Of a stretch of DNA of 64,000 nt, positions 1 through 9,013 are shown in pieces (position 1 is the first letter of the stretch; each line of letters opens with the position of its first letter). The notes under the pieces were generated by a model. It did no database searches, was not told the origin of the DNA, and saw nothing but the letters and a program-made list of their open reading frames with translations. The stretch is from contig NZ_JADJCO010000003.1 of the NCBI RefSeq assembly GCF_016703145.1, forward strand, positions 372,001 through 436,000, in the 5' to 3' direction. The translations under genes were made by a program, and so were the position numbers. The DNA comes from Ottowia sp. GTDB taxonomy: Bacteria > Pseudomonadota > Gammaproteobacteria > Burkholderiales > Burkholderiaceae_C.

Positions 1-269
1 CAAGCTGATCTGGCTGGCGCTGCGCAACATAACGGCCGACTGGGGACGGGCAGCCAAGGATTGGAAGGAGGCGATGAACCAGTTCGCGATACTCCACGAA
101 GATCGCTTCACGCAGCCGACCCATGGCGCCAGCAGCAAGGAGGTTGAACCATGAATACATGGCTCAACCGGGGCGCCTCCGGCGGCCTGGCAGGGGCCTG
201 AAGACAGAAGAGAAATCAATCGAGAGCAGATCAACCAACCGCCTCGAACACAAAAATTCAGACAGGCCC
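1..269 (+). mobile_element. Right end of an IS256-family insertion sequence
   Basis: The first 269 bases hold the 3' end of a transposase gene followed by about 115 noncoding bases that end in a terminal-repeat-like sequence, near positions 243-269 (CGAACACAAAAATTCAGACA then GGCCC). The hsdS reading frame on the other strand runs normally up to about position 270 and then changes into unrelated sequence, so the boundary is set by the break in hsdS. The left part of the element lies outside the window, so its length and target duplication cannot be seen. The family assignment rests on the transposase C-terminus. Confidence 0.75.
2..154 (+). CDS. IS256-family transposase, C-terminal fragment (cut by window edge)
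   Basis: The frame is open from the first full codon and ends with TGA at 152-154, giving the last 50 residues of a protein. It contains KLIWLALRNI, then a DW-rich stretch and MNQFAILHEDRF. This is the characteristic end of IS256-family (mutator-type) DDE transposases, where a Lys-Leu-Ile-Tyr/Trp-Leu-Ala helix is followed by W..A.NQFAI. The catalytic DDE residues lie upstream, outside the window. It cuts and moves the insertion sequence that interrupts hsdS. Whether the full transposase is intact cannot be judged here. Confidence 0.8.
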   Translation, partial: KLIWLALRNITADWGRAAKDWKEAMNQFAILHEDRFTQPTHGASSKEVEP

Positions 270-651
270 GGAGCCCCCGGCAAGGCTGCGAATTTCATCC
301 TTTCGCGTGTTCAGGTTGTAGTAAACGAACTCAGGGCAGAACTTCGACTCGTCAACCAAGATCGCATTGATCTGCTGATTGGTAACGCATCGAGAGGCAG
401 CAATCGCAGCCTTACCCATGTCTGAGCCGATGCATGTCACCAAAACGCTGCGTGGTGGTATGAGGCTGCCTTTGACAGACTGGGCTCCGGCCTCTGAGAT
501 GCTGCGAACGGTCTTGGTGATCCACTTGTTCCCCGAGAAATCAGGAGGAGACACAAACGGCACGTCGTCGCCGCCGAAAGCGGGCACGCCACTCTTGGGT
601 GTCTTTCCCGTAACTAAGCGACCGACTTCTTGAAGGCGGTACGTTCTCCAC

Positions 652-662
<11 letters not shown>
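258..662 (-). pseudogene. hsdS: Type I restriction-modification specificity subunit HsdS, truncated by insertion
   Basis: Only the first target-recognition domain remains: about 131 native residues plus three codons and a TGA supplied by the end of the IS256-family element. Family members are usually around 400 residues with two recognition domains and two central helices. Recognisable features are the start MSSEWRTYRLQEV, GKTPK, a DVPFVSPPDF segment and VTCIGSDMGK, typical of HsdS N-terminal domains. The ATG overlaps the last codons of hsdM by 11 bp, so the two genes were translationally coupled. The rest of hsdS, and probably hsdR, lie beyond the IS outside the window. A half-HsdS can sometimes work as a dimer, but this one lacks the conserved spacer helices. 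Confidence 0.85.
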
Positions 663-2214
<1,552 letters not shown>

Positions 2215-2285
2215 GTGTGAAAAGGAAGCGGGCCGCCCCGGAGCGCCGGGGCCGCCGGTGTGCGTTGGCGCGGGGCGGGGCCGGC

Positions 2286-2507
2286 TCAGTGGATCGCCGC
2301 CGCCACGATGATGCTGATGCCCAGGCACATGGCGGCGACCACCAGGGCCAGGGCCTTGTTCTGCTTCTCGACGATTTCGAGCCAGAGGTCGTGCGGCGTG
2401 ATCTTGTCGATGATGGCGAAGCACAGCCAGAAGATGACCACGCCGATCAGCGCGTAGAGGATGGACCCGACGAACGCCGCGGGCCTGAGCCATTCGATTC
2501 CCATCAT
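2286..2507 (-). CDS. DUF350 family small membrane protein (YjfL-like)
   Basis: A 73-residue protein with two hydrophobic segments (about residues 13-33 and 50-72) separated by a polar loop with DKITPHDLW, the conserved loop of DUF350 proteins such as E. coli YjfL. The short N-terminus MMGIEW is preceded by AGGAG at good spacing. It is the last gene of a three-gene run with the DUF4178 and SPFH proteins, only 25 bp downstream of the former. It probably sits in the inner membrane and works with those two. Its biochemical role is unknown. DUF350 genes often neighbour DUF4178, PspA-like and polyamine-related genes, which suggests membrane stress but does not prove it. Confidence 0.85.
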   Translation of the reverse strand: MMGIEWLRPAAFVGSILYALIGVVIFWLCFAIIDKITPHDLWLEIVEKQNKALALVVAAMCLGISIIVAAAIH

Positions 2508-2532
2508 TGCCTGTGCTCCTTTTGCCAGTGTG

Positions 2533-4038
2533 TCATTTGTGGCCCCCGCCCGAGGACCAGCCGCCGTACGAGCCGCCCGAGCTGCGGTAGCCGCCGCCCG
2601 GGCTGCCCGAGCAACGGTCCATCACCACCAGGATGACGATGAGGGCGACGCAGATGAGGATCAGCGTACCGCAACCGATGCCGCGCAGCGCGGCCACCGG
2701 GGCGGCGTCGGCGCGCTTGAAGAGGTCTTGCCGGCCGTCGAGCCTGAAGGCCTTGGCCACGGTGTCGGCGTTGATCCGGCTGCCCGCCGACCAGGTGACC
2801 TCGCGCGGCGTCTGCTCCATCGACAGCAGGCCCTTGCCGGCGTTGGCGAAGTCGCGGTTGCGGGTTTTCTGGCCGCGCTCGACGGGCCAGTAGAACTCGC
2901 CGGCCACGTAGGTGGTCTCGGCGTCGTAGGCGGACTGCAGCTGGTAGGTGGCGCCCAGGTAGGTGGCGCCGCGCCCGCCCTGCGCCAGCCGGGGGGCGCC
3001 CGTGGCGGGGCGCACCAGGCTCCAGCCGTCGGACGCATCGACCAAAAACGCGAAGCCGCGCTTTCGGTTGTAGAGCAGGTATTCGTCCCAGCCGAACTGT
3101 TCGTCATCGCCCGGCTCCTGGCCCACGCGGCGCTGGAAGCCGACCACCTGCCAGTGCACGCCTTCGAGCTGCCCGGTGCCGCCCAGCGGGATGAGCGGGC
3201 GCACGGGCTCGTCCTGCCCGGCGTGGCGCAGCTCGCCGCCCAGGCCGCCGGCCAGGTCGATCAGGCTGTGGCACGCGGCGCAGGCGATGGCCTGGGTGGT
3301 GTCCAGCTTGACATGCACCGGCGCGCCGCACCGCGGGCAGTTGAACTGGCGGCCTTGCTCGTCCTTGGCCGATTCGTCCTTCAGGCCTTGCAGGCGCAGG
3401 TCGTCCAGCAGCACGGCGCGGCCGCGCTCCAGCCGGGGCGGCGTGTGGCCATGGTCGATGGACAGCACCTCGCCGTCCTCGGCGCGCAGCTCGACCACGC
3501 GGAAGGGCTGGCCCAGGGGCGGCAGCCTGGGCAGCTCGCCCTGGGCGGAGACGAGGCGCGCCTGCACGTTGGCCGCCACGCTGAACGGCTGGCCGCCGAT
3601 GGCGGTGGCCGCGCCGACGCGGAAGCTCTCGGCCGGCGGCAGGTCGCGGGGGGCGTCGAACGGCCGGGTGAAGACGTAGGCGCCGTTGTCCTCGCCCAGC
3701 GTGGCGGTGCGGCCGTCGTCCAGGAGGGCGTTCCACTCGGTCCAGGTGCCTTCGTCGCCCTGGTACTGCAGGCGGCCGATCAGGGTGAAAGGCAGGTCCT
3801 GGCCGTCCAGCGCGATGCGGCCGCTGGCCATGAGCCGCAGCGGGCTGTGGTCGTCGAAGATCTCGGCCATCCGGCCCAGGCGCCGCAGCACCTCGCCGCT
3901 GCGCACCACGGTGCTCTGGCAGTAGGGGCAGACGGCATGGGTGGACTGCGCGCCGCGGAACTCGACGGGCGCGCCGCAGCCGGGGCAGGGCGCGCGGTAG
4001 CTGCGCTGGCGGGGGCCGCCGCTGCCGGGCTCGCTCAC
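2533..4038 (-). CDS. DUF4178 domain protein with two zinc ribbons and one membrane helix
   Basis: A 501-residue protein starting with GTG. Two CxxC zinc-ribbon-like knuckle pairs are visible: CPGCGAPVEF with CPYCQ near residues 18-40, and CPRCGAPVHV with CAACHS in the middle. Each is followed by a DUF4178 unit with the pattern of a Trp-rich strand, WTEWNALLDDG in the first copy and WDEYLLYNRKRG in the second. One strong membrane helix lies near residues 455-475, and the C-terminal tail is rich in Gly, Ser and Tyr and ends GGGHK. It lies between the SPFH and DUF350 genes and probably forms a membrane complex with them. No enzymatic motif was recognised. Confidence 0.82.
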   Translation of the reverse strand: MSEPGSGGPRQRSYRAPCPGCGAPVEFRGAQSTHAVCPYCQSTVVRSGEVLRRLGRMAEIFDDHSPLRLMASGRIALDGQDLPFTLIGRLQYQGDEGTWTEWNALLDDGRTATLGEDNGAYVFTRPFDAPRDLPPAESFRVGAATAIGGQPFSVAANVQARLVSAQGELPRLPPLGQPFRVVELRAEDGEVLSIDHGHTPPRLERGRAVLLDDLRLQGLKDESAKDEQGRQFNCPRCGAPVHVKLDTTQAIACAACHSLIDLAGGLGGELRHAGQDEPVRPLIPLGGTGQLEGVHWQVVGFQRRVGQEPGDDEQFGWDEYLLYNRKRGFAFLVDASDGWSLVRPATGAPRLAQGGRGATYLGATYQLQSAYDAETTYVAGEFYWPVERGQKTRNRDFANAGKGLLSMEQTPREVTWSAGSRINADTVAKAFRLDGRQDLFKRADAAPVAALRGIGCGTLILICVALIVILVVMDRCSGSPGGGYRSSGGSYGGWSSGGGHK

Positions 4039-4067
4039 GCCGGCAGCTCCCGGCGGCGGACAGACGA

Positions 4068-4132
4068 TTTCAAGCCAAATCGGCCTCTAGCCCGCATGAA
4101 TATTGAGCAAGCAGCTATTATTTTTGTAGTAA
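4068..4132 (+). repeat. Palindromic repeat copy A
   Basis: One of at least 16 copies in the window of a 60-70 bp repeat. Written in this orientation the family reads roughly TTTCAAGCNAAATCGGCC, then TCCAGCCCGC, a variable stretch around AATATTGNG, and an AT-rich palindrome of the type AGCTATTA...TAGC. Here: AAATCGGCCTCTAGCCCGC, AATATTGAGC, AGCTATTATTTTTGTAGT. It lies between the SPFH and DUF4178 genes, probably within their transcript. Confidence 0.85.
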
Positions 4133-4154
4133 ACTGGGCTGTGCTTGATGCCGT

Positions 4155-5192
4155 TCAGACCAGCTTCTTCAGCAGCTCGGCCTTCTTGGCGTTGAATTCC
4201 TCGTCGGTCAGGATGCCCTTGGCCTTGAGTTCGCCCAGCTTCTCCAGCGTGGCCATCACGTCCTCGGGCCTGACGCCAACCGGCGCGGCGGGCGCGGGGG
4301 CGCCGCCCTGCAGCGCCGACTGCATGTTCTGCGCCAGGATCTGCCCCATGGCCACGCCGGCGCCCATGCCCAGCCCGGCGCCGGCCAAGCCGCCCGCGTC
4401 GCCGCCGGCGCCCACGCCCTCGGCCATCTTGGGGATGGCCTGCGCGGTCTGGTACTGCATGAAGCGGCCCATGTCGTTGCCGACCATGCCCGTGCCGATC
4501 TTCTGGTCCAGCACTTTCTGCAGCTCTTCGGGCAGCGAGATGCTCTGCACCGTCATGGCTTCGAGCTGGAGGCCGTAGGCCGCCATGGCCGGCGCCAGCG
4601 CGCTGGCCAGCGCCTGCGCGAACGCCTGCTGGTTGGCCGCCAGGTCGAGGAAGGACACCTGGCTCCGCGCGATGCCGGTGGCGATGTTCTGCACGATCAG
4701 GCCGCGCAACTGGCCGTCGAGCTCGGCCACGGTGTAGACATCGCGCGTGCCGCTGATCTCGGTGTGGAAGGTCTTCGGATCGGCCACGCGCCAGGCGTAG
4801 TTGCCGAAGGCGCGCAGGCGCACGGCGCCGAACTCGGCGTCGCGCACGGCGATGGGCTGCGGCGTGCCCCACTTCTGGTCGATCTGCTGGCGCGTGCTGA
4901 AGAAGTACACGTCGCTCTTGAAGGGCGACTGGAACAGCTTGTCCCAGTTCTTGAGGTTGGTCAGCAGCGGCAGCGTCTGCGTGGTGAGCTGGTGGGTGCC
5001 GGGGCCGAACACGTCGGCCACCTGGCCTTCGTTGACGAACATCGCCATCTGCGTCTCGCGCACCACCAGCACGGCGCCGTTCTGGATCTCCATGTCGGCC
5101 ATGGGGAAGCGCCAGGCCAGGGTACCCTCGCCGGCCTCCGTCCACTGGATGACATCGATAAATTGCTTCTTGATGAAATCCATCAGTGCCAT
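4155..5192 (-). CDS. SPFH/band-7 domain protein with C-terminal SHOCT domain (YdjI-like)
   Basis: A 345-residue protein. The N-terminal two-thirds matches the bacterial SPFH group once called virion-core-like, with segments such as VVRETQMAMFVNEG and FGPGTHQLTTQTLP. A Gly/Ala/Met-rich stretch follows (about residues 255-300). The C-terminus is a SHOCT domain, LGELKAKGILTDEEFNAKK, a short helical module found at the end of many oligomeric membrane-associated proteins. There is no signal peptide, so it is probably cytoplasmic and membrane-associated. It is the first gene of the SPFH - DUF4178 - DUF350 run, though a palindromic repeat separates it from the second gene. RBS GGAAGGG precedes the ATG. 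Confidence 0.85.
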   Translation of the reverse strand: MALMDFIKKQFIDVIQWTEAGEGTLAWRFPMADMEIQNGAVLVVRETQMAMFVNEGQVADVFGPGTHQLTTQTLPLLTNLKNWDKLFQSPFKSDVYFFSTRQQIDQKWGTPQPIAVRDAEFGAVRLRAFGNYAWRVADPKTFHTEISGTRDVYTVAELDGQLRGLIVQNIATGIARSQVSFLDLAANQQAFAQALASALAPAMAAYGLQLEAMTVQSISLPEELQKVLDQKIGTGMVGNDMGRFMQYQTAQAIPKMAEGVGAGGDAGGLAGAGLGMGAGVAMGQILAQNMQSALQGGAPAPAAPVGVRPEDVMATLEKLGELKAKGILTDEEFNAKKAELLKKLV

Positions 5193-5350
5193 GGCCTGCC
5201 CTTCCGGTAGGGGAAAACGTCGGCGGATGATACGCGGGGCCCCCTGCCGGCGCGGACCACCGCGCGCGCTTCTCTACAATGGCCCGCACCTTCTGGCGCC
5301 ACCTTCCAAAACCACAAGCGCGGCCGGCGCCCGCGCGAGGAGCACCGCCC

Positions 5351-7681
5351 ATGACCACCCCCCCGCCCGCCTCCACCGACGACAAGCGCGCCGAACTGCG
5401 CCGCGCCGCGCTCGACTACCACGAGTTTCCGGTGCCCGGCAAGGTTGCCATCTCGGCGACCAAGCAGATGATCAACCAGCGCGACCTGTCGCTGGCCTAT
5501 TCGCCCGGCGTGGCCGCGCCGTGCGAGGAGATCGTCAAGGACCCGGTCAACGCCTTCAAGTACACCGCGCGCGGCAACCTGGTGGCCGTCATCACCAACG
5601 GCACCGCGGTGCTGGGCCTGGGCGACATCGGCCCGCTGGCCTCCAAGCCGGTGATGGAAGGCAAGGGCGTGCTGTTCAAGAAGTTCGCCGGCGTGGACGT
5701 GTTCGACATCGAGATCGACGAGAAGGACCCCCAGAAGCTGGTGGATGTGATCGCCGCGCTGGAGCCCACCTTCGGCGCCATCAACCTCGAGGACATCAAG
5801 GCGCCGGACTGCTTCTACGTCGAGCGCGAGTTGCGCAAGCGCATGAAGATCCCGGTCTTCCACGACGACCAGCACGGCACGGCCATCACGGTGGCGGCGG
5901 CCATGGTCAACGGACTGAAGGTGGCGGGCAAGGACATCGCCCAGGTCAAGGTAGTCACCTCCGGCGCCGGCGCGGCCGCGCTGGCCTGCCTGAACCTGCT
6001 GCTGAAGGTGGGCGTGCGGCGCCAGAACGTGTTCGTCACCGACCTGGCCGGCGTGGTCTACGAGGGCCGCGAGGAGCTGATGGACGACGACAAGCGCCAG
6101 TACATGCAGAAGACCGACGCGCGCACGCTGGCCGAGGTGATCGACGGCGCCGACGTGTTCCTGGGCCTGTCGGCCGGCGGCGTGCTCAAGCCCGAGATGG
6201 TGGCCCGGATGGCGCCGCGCCCCGTGATCTTCGCGCTGGCCAACCCCAACCCCGAGATCGCGCCCGAGGACGCGCACGCCGTGCGCGACGACATCATCAT
6301 GGCCACCGGCCGCACCGACTACCCGAACCAGGTCAACAACGTCCTGTGCTTCCCGTACATCTTCCGCGGCGCGCTCGACTCGGGCGCCACCACCATCACC
6401 GACGAGATGGAACTGGCCGCTGTCCACGCCATCGCCGAGCTGGCGCAGGCCGAGCAGAGCGAGAAGGTGGCCGCCGCCTACGTGGGCGAGAAGCTCAGCT
6501 TCGGCCCTGAATACCTGATCCCCAAGCCGTTCGACCCGCGGCTGATGACCAAGATCGCGCCCGCGGTGGCCCAGGCCGCCGCGGACAGCGGCGTGGCGCT
6601 GCGCCCCATCACCGACATGGACGCCTACCGCGAAAAGCTGCAGAACTTCGTCTACGCCTCGGGCACGACGATGAAGCCCATCTTCGACGCCGCCCGGCGG
6701 GCCACCAAGAAGCGCGTGGCCTATGCCGAGGGCGAGGAGGAGCGCATTCTGCGCGCCTGCCAGATCGTGGTGGACGAGGGCCTGGCGCGCCCGACGCTGA
6801 TCGGCCGGCCGGCCATCATCGCCCAGCGCATCGAGAAATTCGGCCTGCGCCTGCAGGAAGGGCGCGACTACGAAGTCGCCAGCACCGAGTTCGACCCCCG
6901 CTACCGCGACTTCTGGCAGACCTACCACCGCATGACCGAGCGCAAGGGCATCACCGCCCAGGTGGCCAAGATCGAGATGCGCCGGCGCCTGACGCTGATC
7001 GCCTGCATGATGCTGCACAAGGACGAGGTGGACGGGCTGATCTGCGGCACCTGGGGCACCACGCTGCAGCACCTCACCTACATCGACCAGGTCATCGGCA
7101 AGCGCCCCGGCGGCGCCATCAGCACCGCGCAGGACGTGCCGGTGTACGCCTGCATGAACGGGCTGCTGCTGCCAGACCGGCAGGTGTTCCTGGTGGACAC
7201 CCACGTCAACTACGACCCCACGCCCGAGGAGCTGTGCGAGATCACCGCCCTGGCGGCCGAGGAGATGGTGCGCTTCGGCATCCAGCCCAAGGCGGCGCTG
7301 TTGTCGCACTCCAACTTCGGCACCAGCAACCAGCCCACGGCGGTCAAGATGCGCCGCACGCTGGAGCTGCTGCGCGAGCAGACCCCCTGGCTGGAAGTGG
7401 ACGGCGAGATGCACGGCGACGTGGCGCTGGACGGCCAGCAACGCGCCACCGTGATGCCGAGCAGCCCTCTGCACGGCGATGCCAACCTGCTGGTGTTTCC
7501 CAACATCGACGCCGCCAACATCGCCTACAACCTGCTCAGGACCGTCGCTGGCGGCAACATTGCCATCGGCCCGGTGCTGCTCGGCGCGGCCAAACCCGTG
7601 CACATTGTCACGGCCAGCGCCACCGTGCGCCGCATCGTCAACCTGACGGCGCTTACCGTGGCCGACGCGAACGCCGATTAG
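5351..7681 (+). CDS. maeB: NADP-dependent malic enzyme, MaeB type, with phosphotransacetylase-like domain
   Basis: A 776-residue enzyme that decarboxylates malate to pyruvate and makes NADPH. Residues 1-430 are the malic enzyme part, with LAYSPGVAAPC, a KGVLFKKFAGVDVFD stretch, FHDDQHGTAITV (metal and substrate binding) and the nucleotide-binding VVTSGAGAAAL. Residues 440-776 form a phosphotransacetylase-like domain that in MaeB is regulatory and usually catalytically inactive. The ATG at 5351 is preferred because GAGG lies 10 bp upstream and MaeB similarity begins soon after. It is divergent from the SPFH operon, with about 158 bp between. It links the TCA cycle to NADPH supply for lipid synthesis. 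Confidence 0.95.
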   Translation: MTTPPPASTDDKRAELRRAALDYHEFPVPGKVAISATKQMINQRDLSLAYSPGVAAPCEEIVKDPVNAFKYTARGNLVAVITNGTAVLGLGDIGPLASKPVMEGKGVLFKKFAGVDVFDIEIDEKDPQKLVDVIAALEPTFGAINLEDIKAPDCFYVERELRKRMKIPVFHDDQHGTAITVAAAMVNGLKVAGKDIAQVKVVTSGAGAAALACLNLLLKVGVRRQNVFVTDLAGVVYEGREELMDDDKRQYMQKTDARTLAEVIDGADVFLGLSAGGVLKPEMVARMAPRPVIFALANPNPEIAPEDAHAVRDDIIMATGRTDYPNQVNNVLCFPYIFRGALDSGATTITDEMELAAVHAIAELAQAEQSEKVAAAYVGEKLSFGPEYLIPKPFDPRLMTKIAPAVAQAAADSGVALRPITDMDAYREKLQNFVYASGTTMKPIFDAARRATKKRVAYAEGEEERILRACQIVVDEGLARPTLIGRPAIIAQRIEKFGLRLQEGRDYEVASTEFDPRYRDFWQTYHRMTERKGITAQVAKIEMRRRLTLIACMMLHKDEVDGLICGTWGTTLQHLTYIDQVIGKRPGGAISTAQDVPVYACMNGLLLPDRQVFLVDTHVNYDPTPEELCEITALAAEEMVRFGIQPKAALLSHSNFGTSNQPTAVKMRRTLELLREQTPWLEVDGEMHGDVALDGQQRATVMPSSPLHGDANLLVFPNIDAANIAYNLLRTVAGGNIAIGPVLLGAAKPVHIVTASATVRRIVNLTALTVADANAD

Positions 7682-7696
7682 TAGAGCCCCGCCACT

Positions 7697-7714
7697 TTAG
7701 TGAGCGCACACTAA
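7697..7714. promoter_or_regulatory. Perfect palindrome TTAGTG-N6-CACTAA upstream of the RNase gene
   Basis: TTAGTG at 7697-7702 and CACTAA at 7709-7714 are exact inverted repeats with a 6-bp spacer. They lie just after maeB stops and 129 bp before the RNase start. There is no T-run, so this is not an intrinsic terminator. The geometry is that of a dimeric regulator site. The regulator is unknown. Confidence 0.35.
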
Positions 7715-7807
7715 TCGCGCGCCGGGATAGTCCTGCGCAGTGCCTGTGATTTAAGCAGGCGCTTGCTTTTTCGTGGCTGCTGCGTCACACTAGCGCCTTG
7801 GGATTTT

Positions 7808-7819
7808 CGGGTTAACCCG
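7808..7819. promoter_or_regulatory. 12-bp palindrome CGGGTTAACCCG in the RNase leader
   Basis: A perfect 12-bp palindrome just upstream of the ribosome binding region of the RNase gene (start 7843). It could be an operator, or an RNA hairpin that limits translation of a toxic enzyme. Only the palindrome is seen; the role is inferred. Confidence 0.3.
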
Positions 7820-7842
7820 GAGGTTTTCGAAGGGTGTTTTTC

Positions 7843-8250
7843 ATGTTGCGAACAGCGGCATCGCATGTTGCCCGGTCGCTTCTGGCGGTGTCGCTGTGTG
7901 CAGGCCTGATGGCCGGCACGGGCACGGCTCAGGCGCGCGAAGGGTCCTGGAGCTCGGAGCCCACCGTCTCGGTGGTCGACCTGCCCAGGCAGGGGCAGCA
8001 GACATACCGTCTGATCCACCTGGGCGGTCCGTTTCCCTACGACAAGGATGGCGCGGTGTTCGGCAATCGCGAACGGCTGTTGCCGGCCAAGCGGCGGGGC
8101 TACTACCGAGAATACACCGTCGAGACCCGAAGGGTGAGCCACCGTGGCGCCCGGCGCATCGTGTGCGGAGGGTATGAGCGCACGCAGCCCGAGGCCTGCT
8201 ATTACACCAGCGACCATTATTCGAGCTTCAAGAGGATTGTCGAACGATGA
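7843..8250 (+). CDS. Secreted barnase-like guanyl-specific ribonuclease (microbial RNase N1/T1 family)
   Basis: A 135-residue protein with a signal peptide (hydrophobic core ARSLLAVSLCAGLMAG, cleavage probably after TAQA) and a compact RNase domain. Family hallmarks are GAVFGNRERLLP, GYYREYTVET (general base Glu), an RRIVCGG strand and YYTSDHYSSF (general acid His). Such enzymes cut single-stranded RNA after G. The ATG at 7843 follows GAAGGG at 8-bp spacing; a GTG nine bases earlier is the alternative. It overlaps the barstar gene by 4 bp (ATGA). The inhibitor gene directly downstream indicates that the producing cell needs protection. Confidence 0.9.
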   Translation: MLRTAASHVARSLLAVSLCAGLMAGTGTAQAREGSWSSEPTVSVVDLPRQGQQTYRLIHLGGPFPYDKDGAVFGNRERLLPAKRRGYYREYTVETRRVSHRGARRIVCGGYERTQPEACYYTSDHYSSFKRIVER

Positions 8251-8750
8251 AAGCGCGCGAACAGTTTCAGCCGGTGCAGTCGCCTGCGCCGGACAGGTTA
8301 TTGACTTCAGAGAGAGCAGCGGAGATGGATCAGCCACTTCGTCAACCCCAGGACACGCCCCTCAAGGGCGTGCGCAGCAACATCGTGCAGTCCATCCGCG
8401 CCTTCCGCGTGCATGACCTGCAGGAGACGGCGGCGCAGCTCGGCCAGCACTTCCTCTACGCCAATCTGGCGGCGGCGCAGACCAAGCAGGACGTGCTGGA
8501 CCTGATCGCGCAGCAGTTCACCTTCCCGGCGCACTTCGGCAAGAACTTCGACGCGCTGTACGACTGCATGACCGACCCGCTGCACAAGTCGGGCCCGCAG
8601 CCGGGCTTCATCGTGGTGCTGGAACAGATCCCGGCCACGGCCAAGTTCGACAAGGAAGCGCGCGAGCAGCTGCTGGACATCTTCCGCGACGCGGCCGACT
8701 ACTGGAACGACCGGAAGATACCGTTCAGGTGCTTCTATTCTTTTCGGTAG
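8247..8750 (+). CDS. Barstar family ribonuclease inhibitor
   Basis: A 167-residue cytoplasmic protein whose C-terminal 90 residues match barstar: KQDVLDLIAQQFTFPAHFGK, NFDALYDCMTDP and a final strand ending YSFR. In barstar this fold plugs the active site of barnase-like enzymes with acidic residues. The start at 8247 overlaps the RNase stop as ATGA, which suggests coupled translation so that inhibitor is made with toxin. An in-frame ATG at 8325 preceded by GGAG would give a shorter protein closer to the family's usual length. Partner specificity is inferred from adjacency. Confidence 0.9.
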   Translation: MKAREQFQPVQSPAPDRLLTSERAAEMDQPLRQPQDTPLKGVRSNIVQSIRAFRVHDLQETAAQLGQHFLYANLAAAQTKQDVLDLIAQQFTFPAHFGKNFDALYDCMTDPLHKSGPQPGFIVVLEQIPATAKFDKEAREQLLDIFRDAADYWNDRKIPFRCFYSFR

Positions 8751-8956
8751 CCCGTTCTGCACCCACCGGCCAAGCAGAACGGGCGAACGAGGCCCAGGGC
8801 GATGCACAGGCGGACGCCGCCGGCATCGAATCCGGCGAGAAGATGCCGACCGACAAGCTGGTCGACATCTCGCCGCTGGCGCTGCGCATGAGCAGCCCCT
8901 TCAACGCGGGATACTGGCTGAGCGCCGCCTGAAGCGCCGCCGACCGTGTCCGACGA

Positions 8957-8983
8957 AGCCCGCCTCGCGCGGGCTTTTTCTTT
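8957..8983 (+). terminator. Intrinsic terminator after the RNase-barstar pair
   Basis: AGCCCGC (8957-8963), loop CTCGC, GCGGGCT (8969-8975), followed by a T-rich run to 8983. It ends transcription about 200 bp after barstar and just before the glcD-like gene. The 8751-8956 stretch shows no convincing gene. Confidence 0.85.
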
Positions 8984-9013
8984 AGAGTGCTCCCTCGACC
9001 AGCCGAGTCCGCC

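Noticed and set aside
2461..4578. 705-codon open frame opposite the DUF4178 and SPFH genes
   Set aside because: Low-complexity translation typical of antisense frames in high-GC DNA; the opposite strand has recognised proteins with RBS.
5183..7603. 806-codon frame antisense to maeB
   Set aside because: Shadow of a well-supported gene; the translation is rich in His, Val and Gly without domains.
8729..8932. 67-codon frame after barstar (ending AGYWLSAA)
   Set aside because: It overlaps barstar, lacks an RBS and matches nothing I recognise. The final 30 residues look somewhat protein-like, so it is not excluded.
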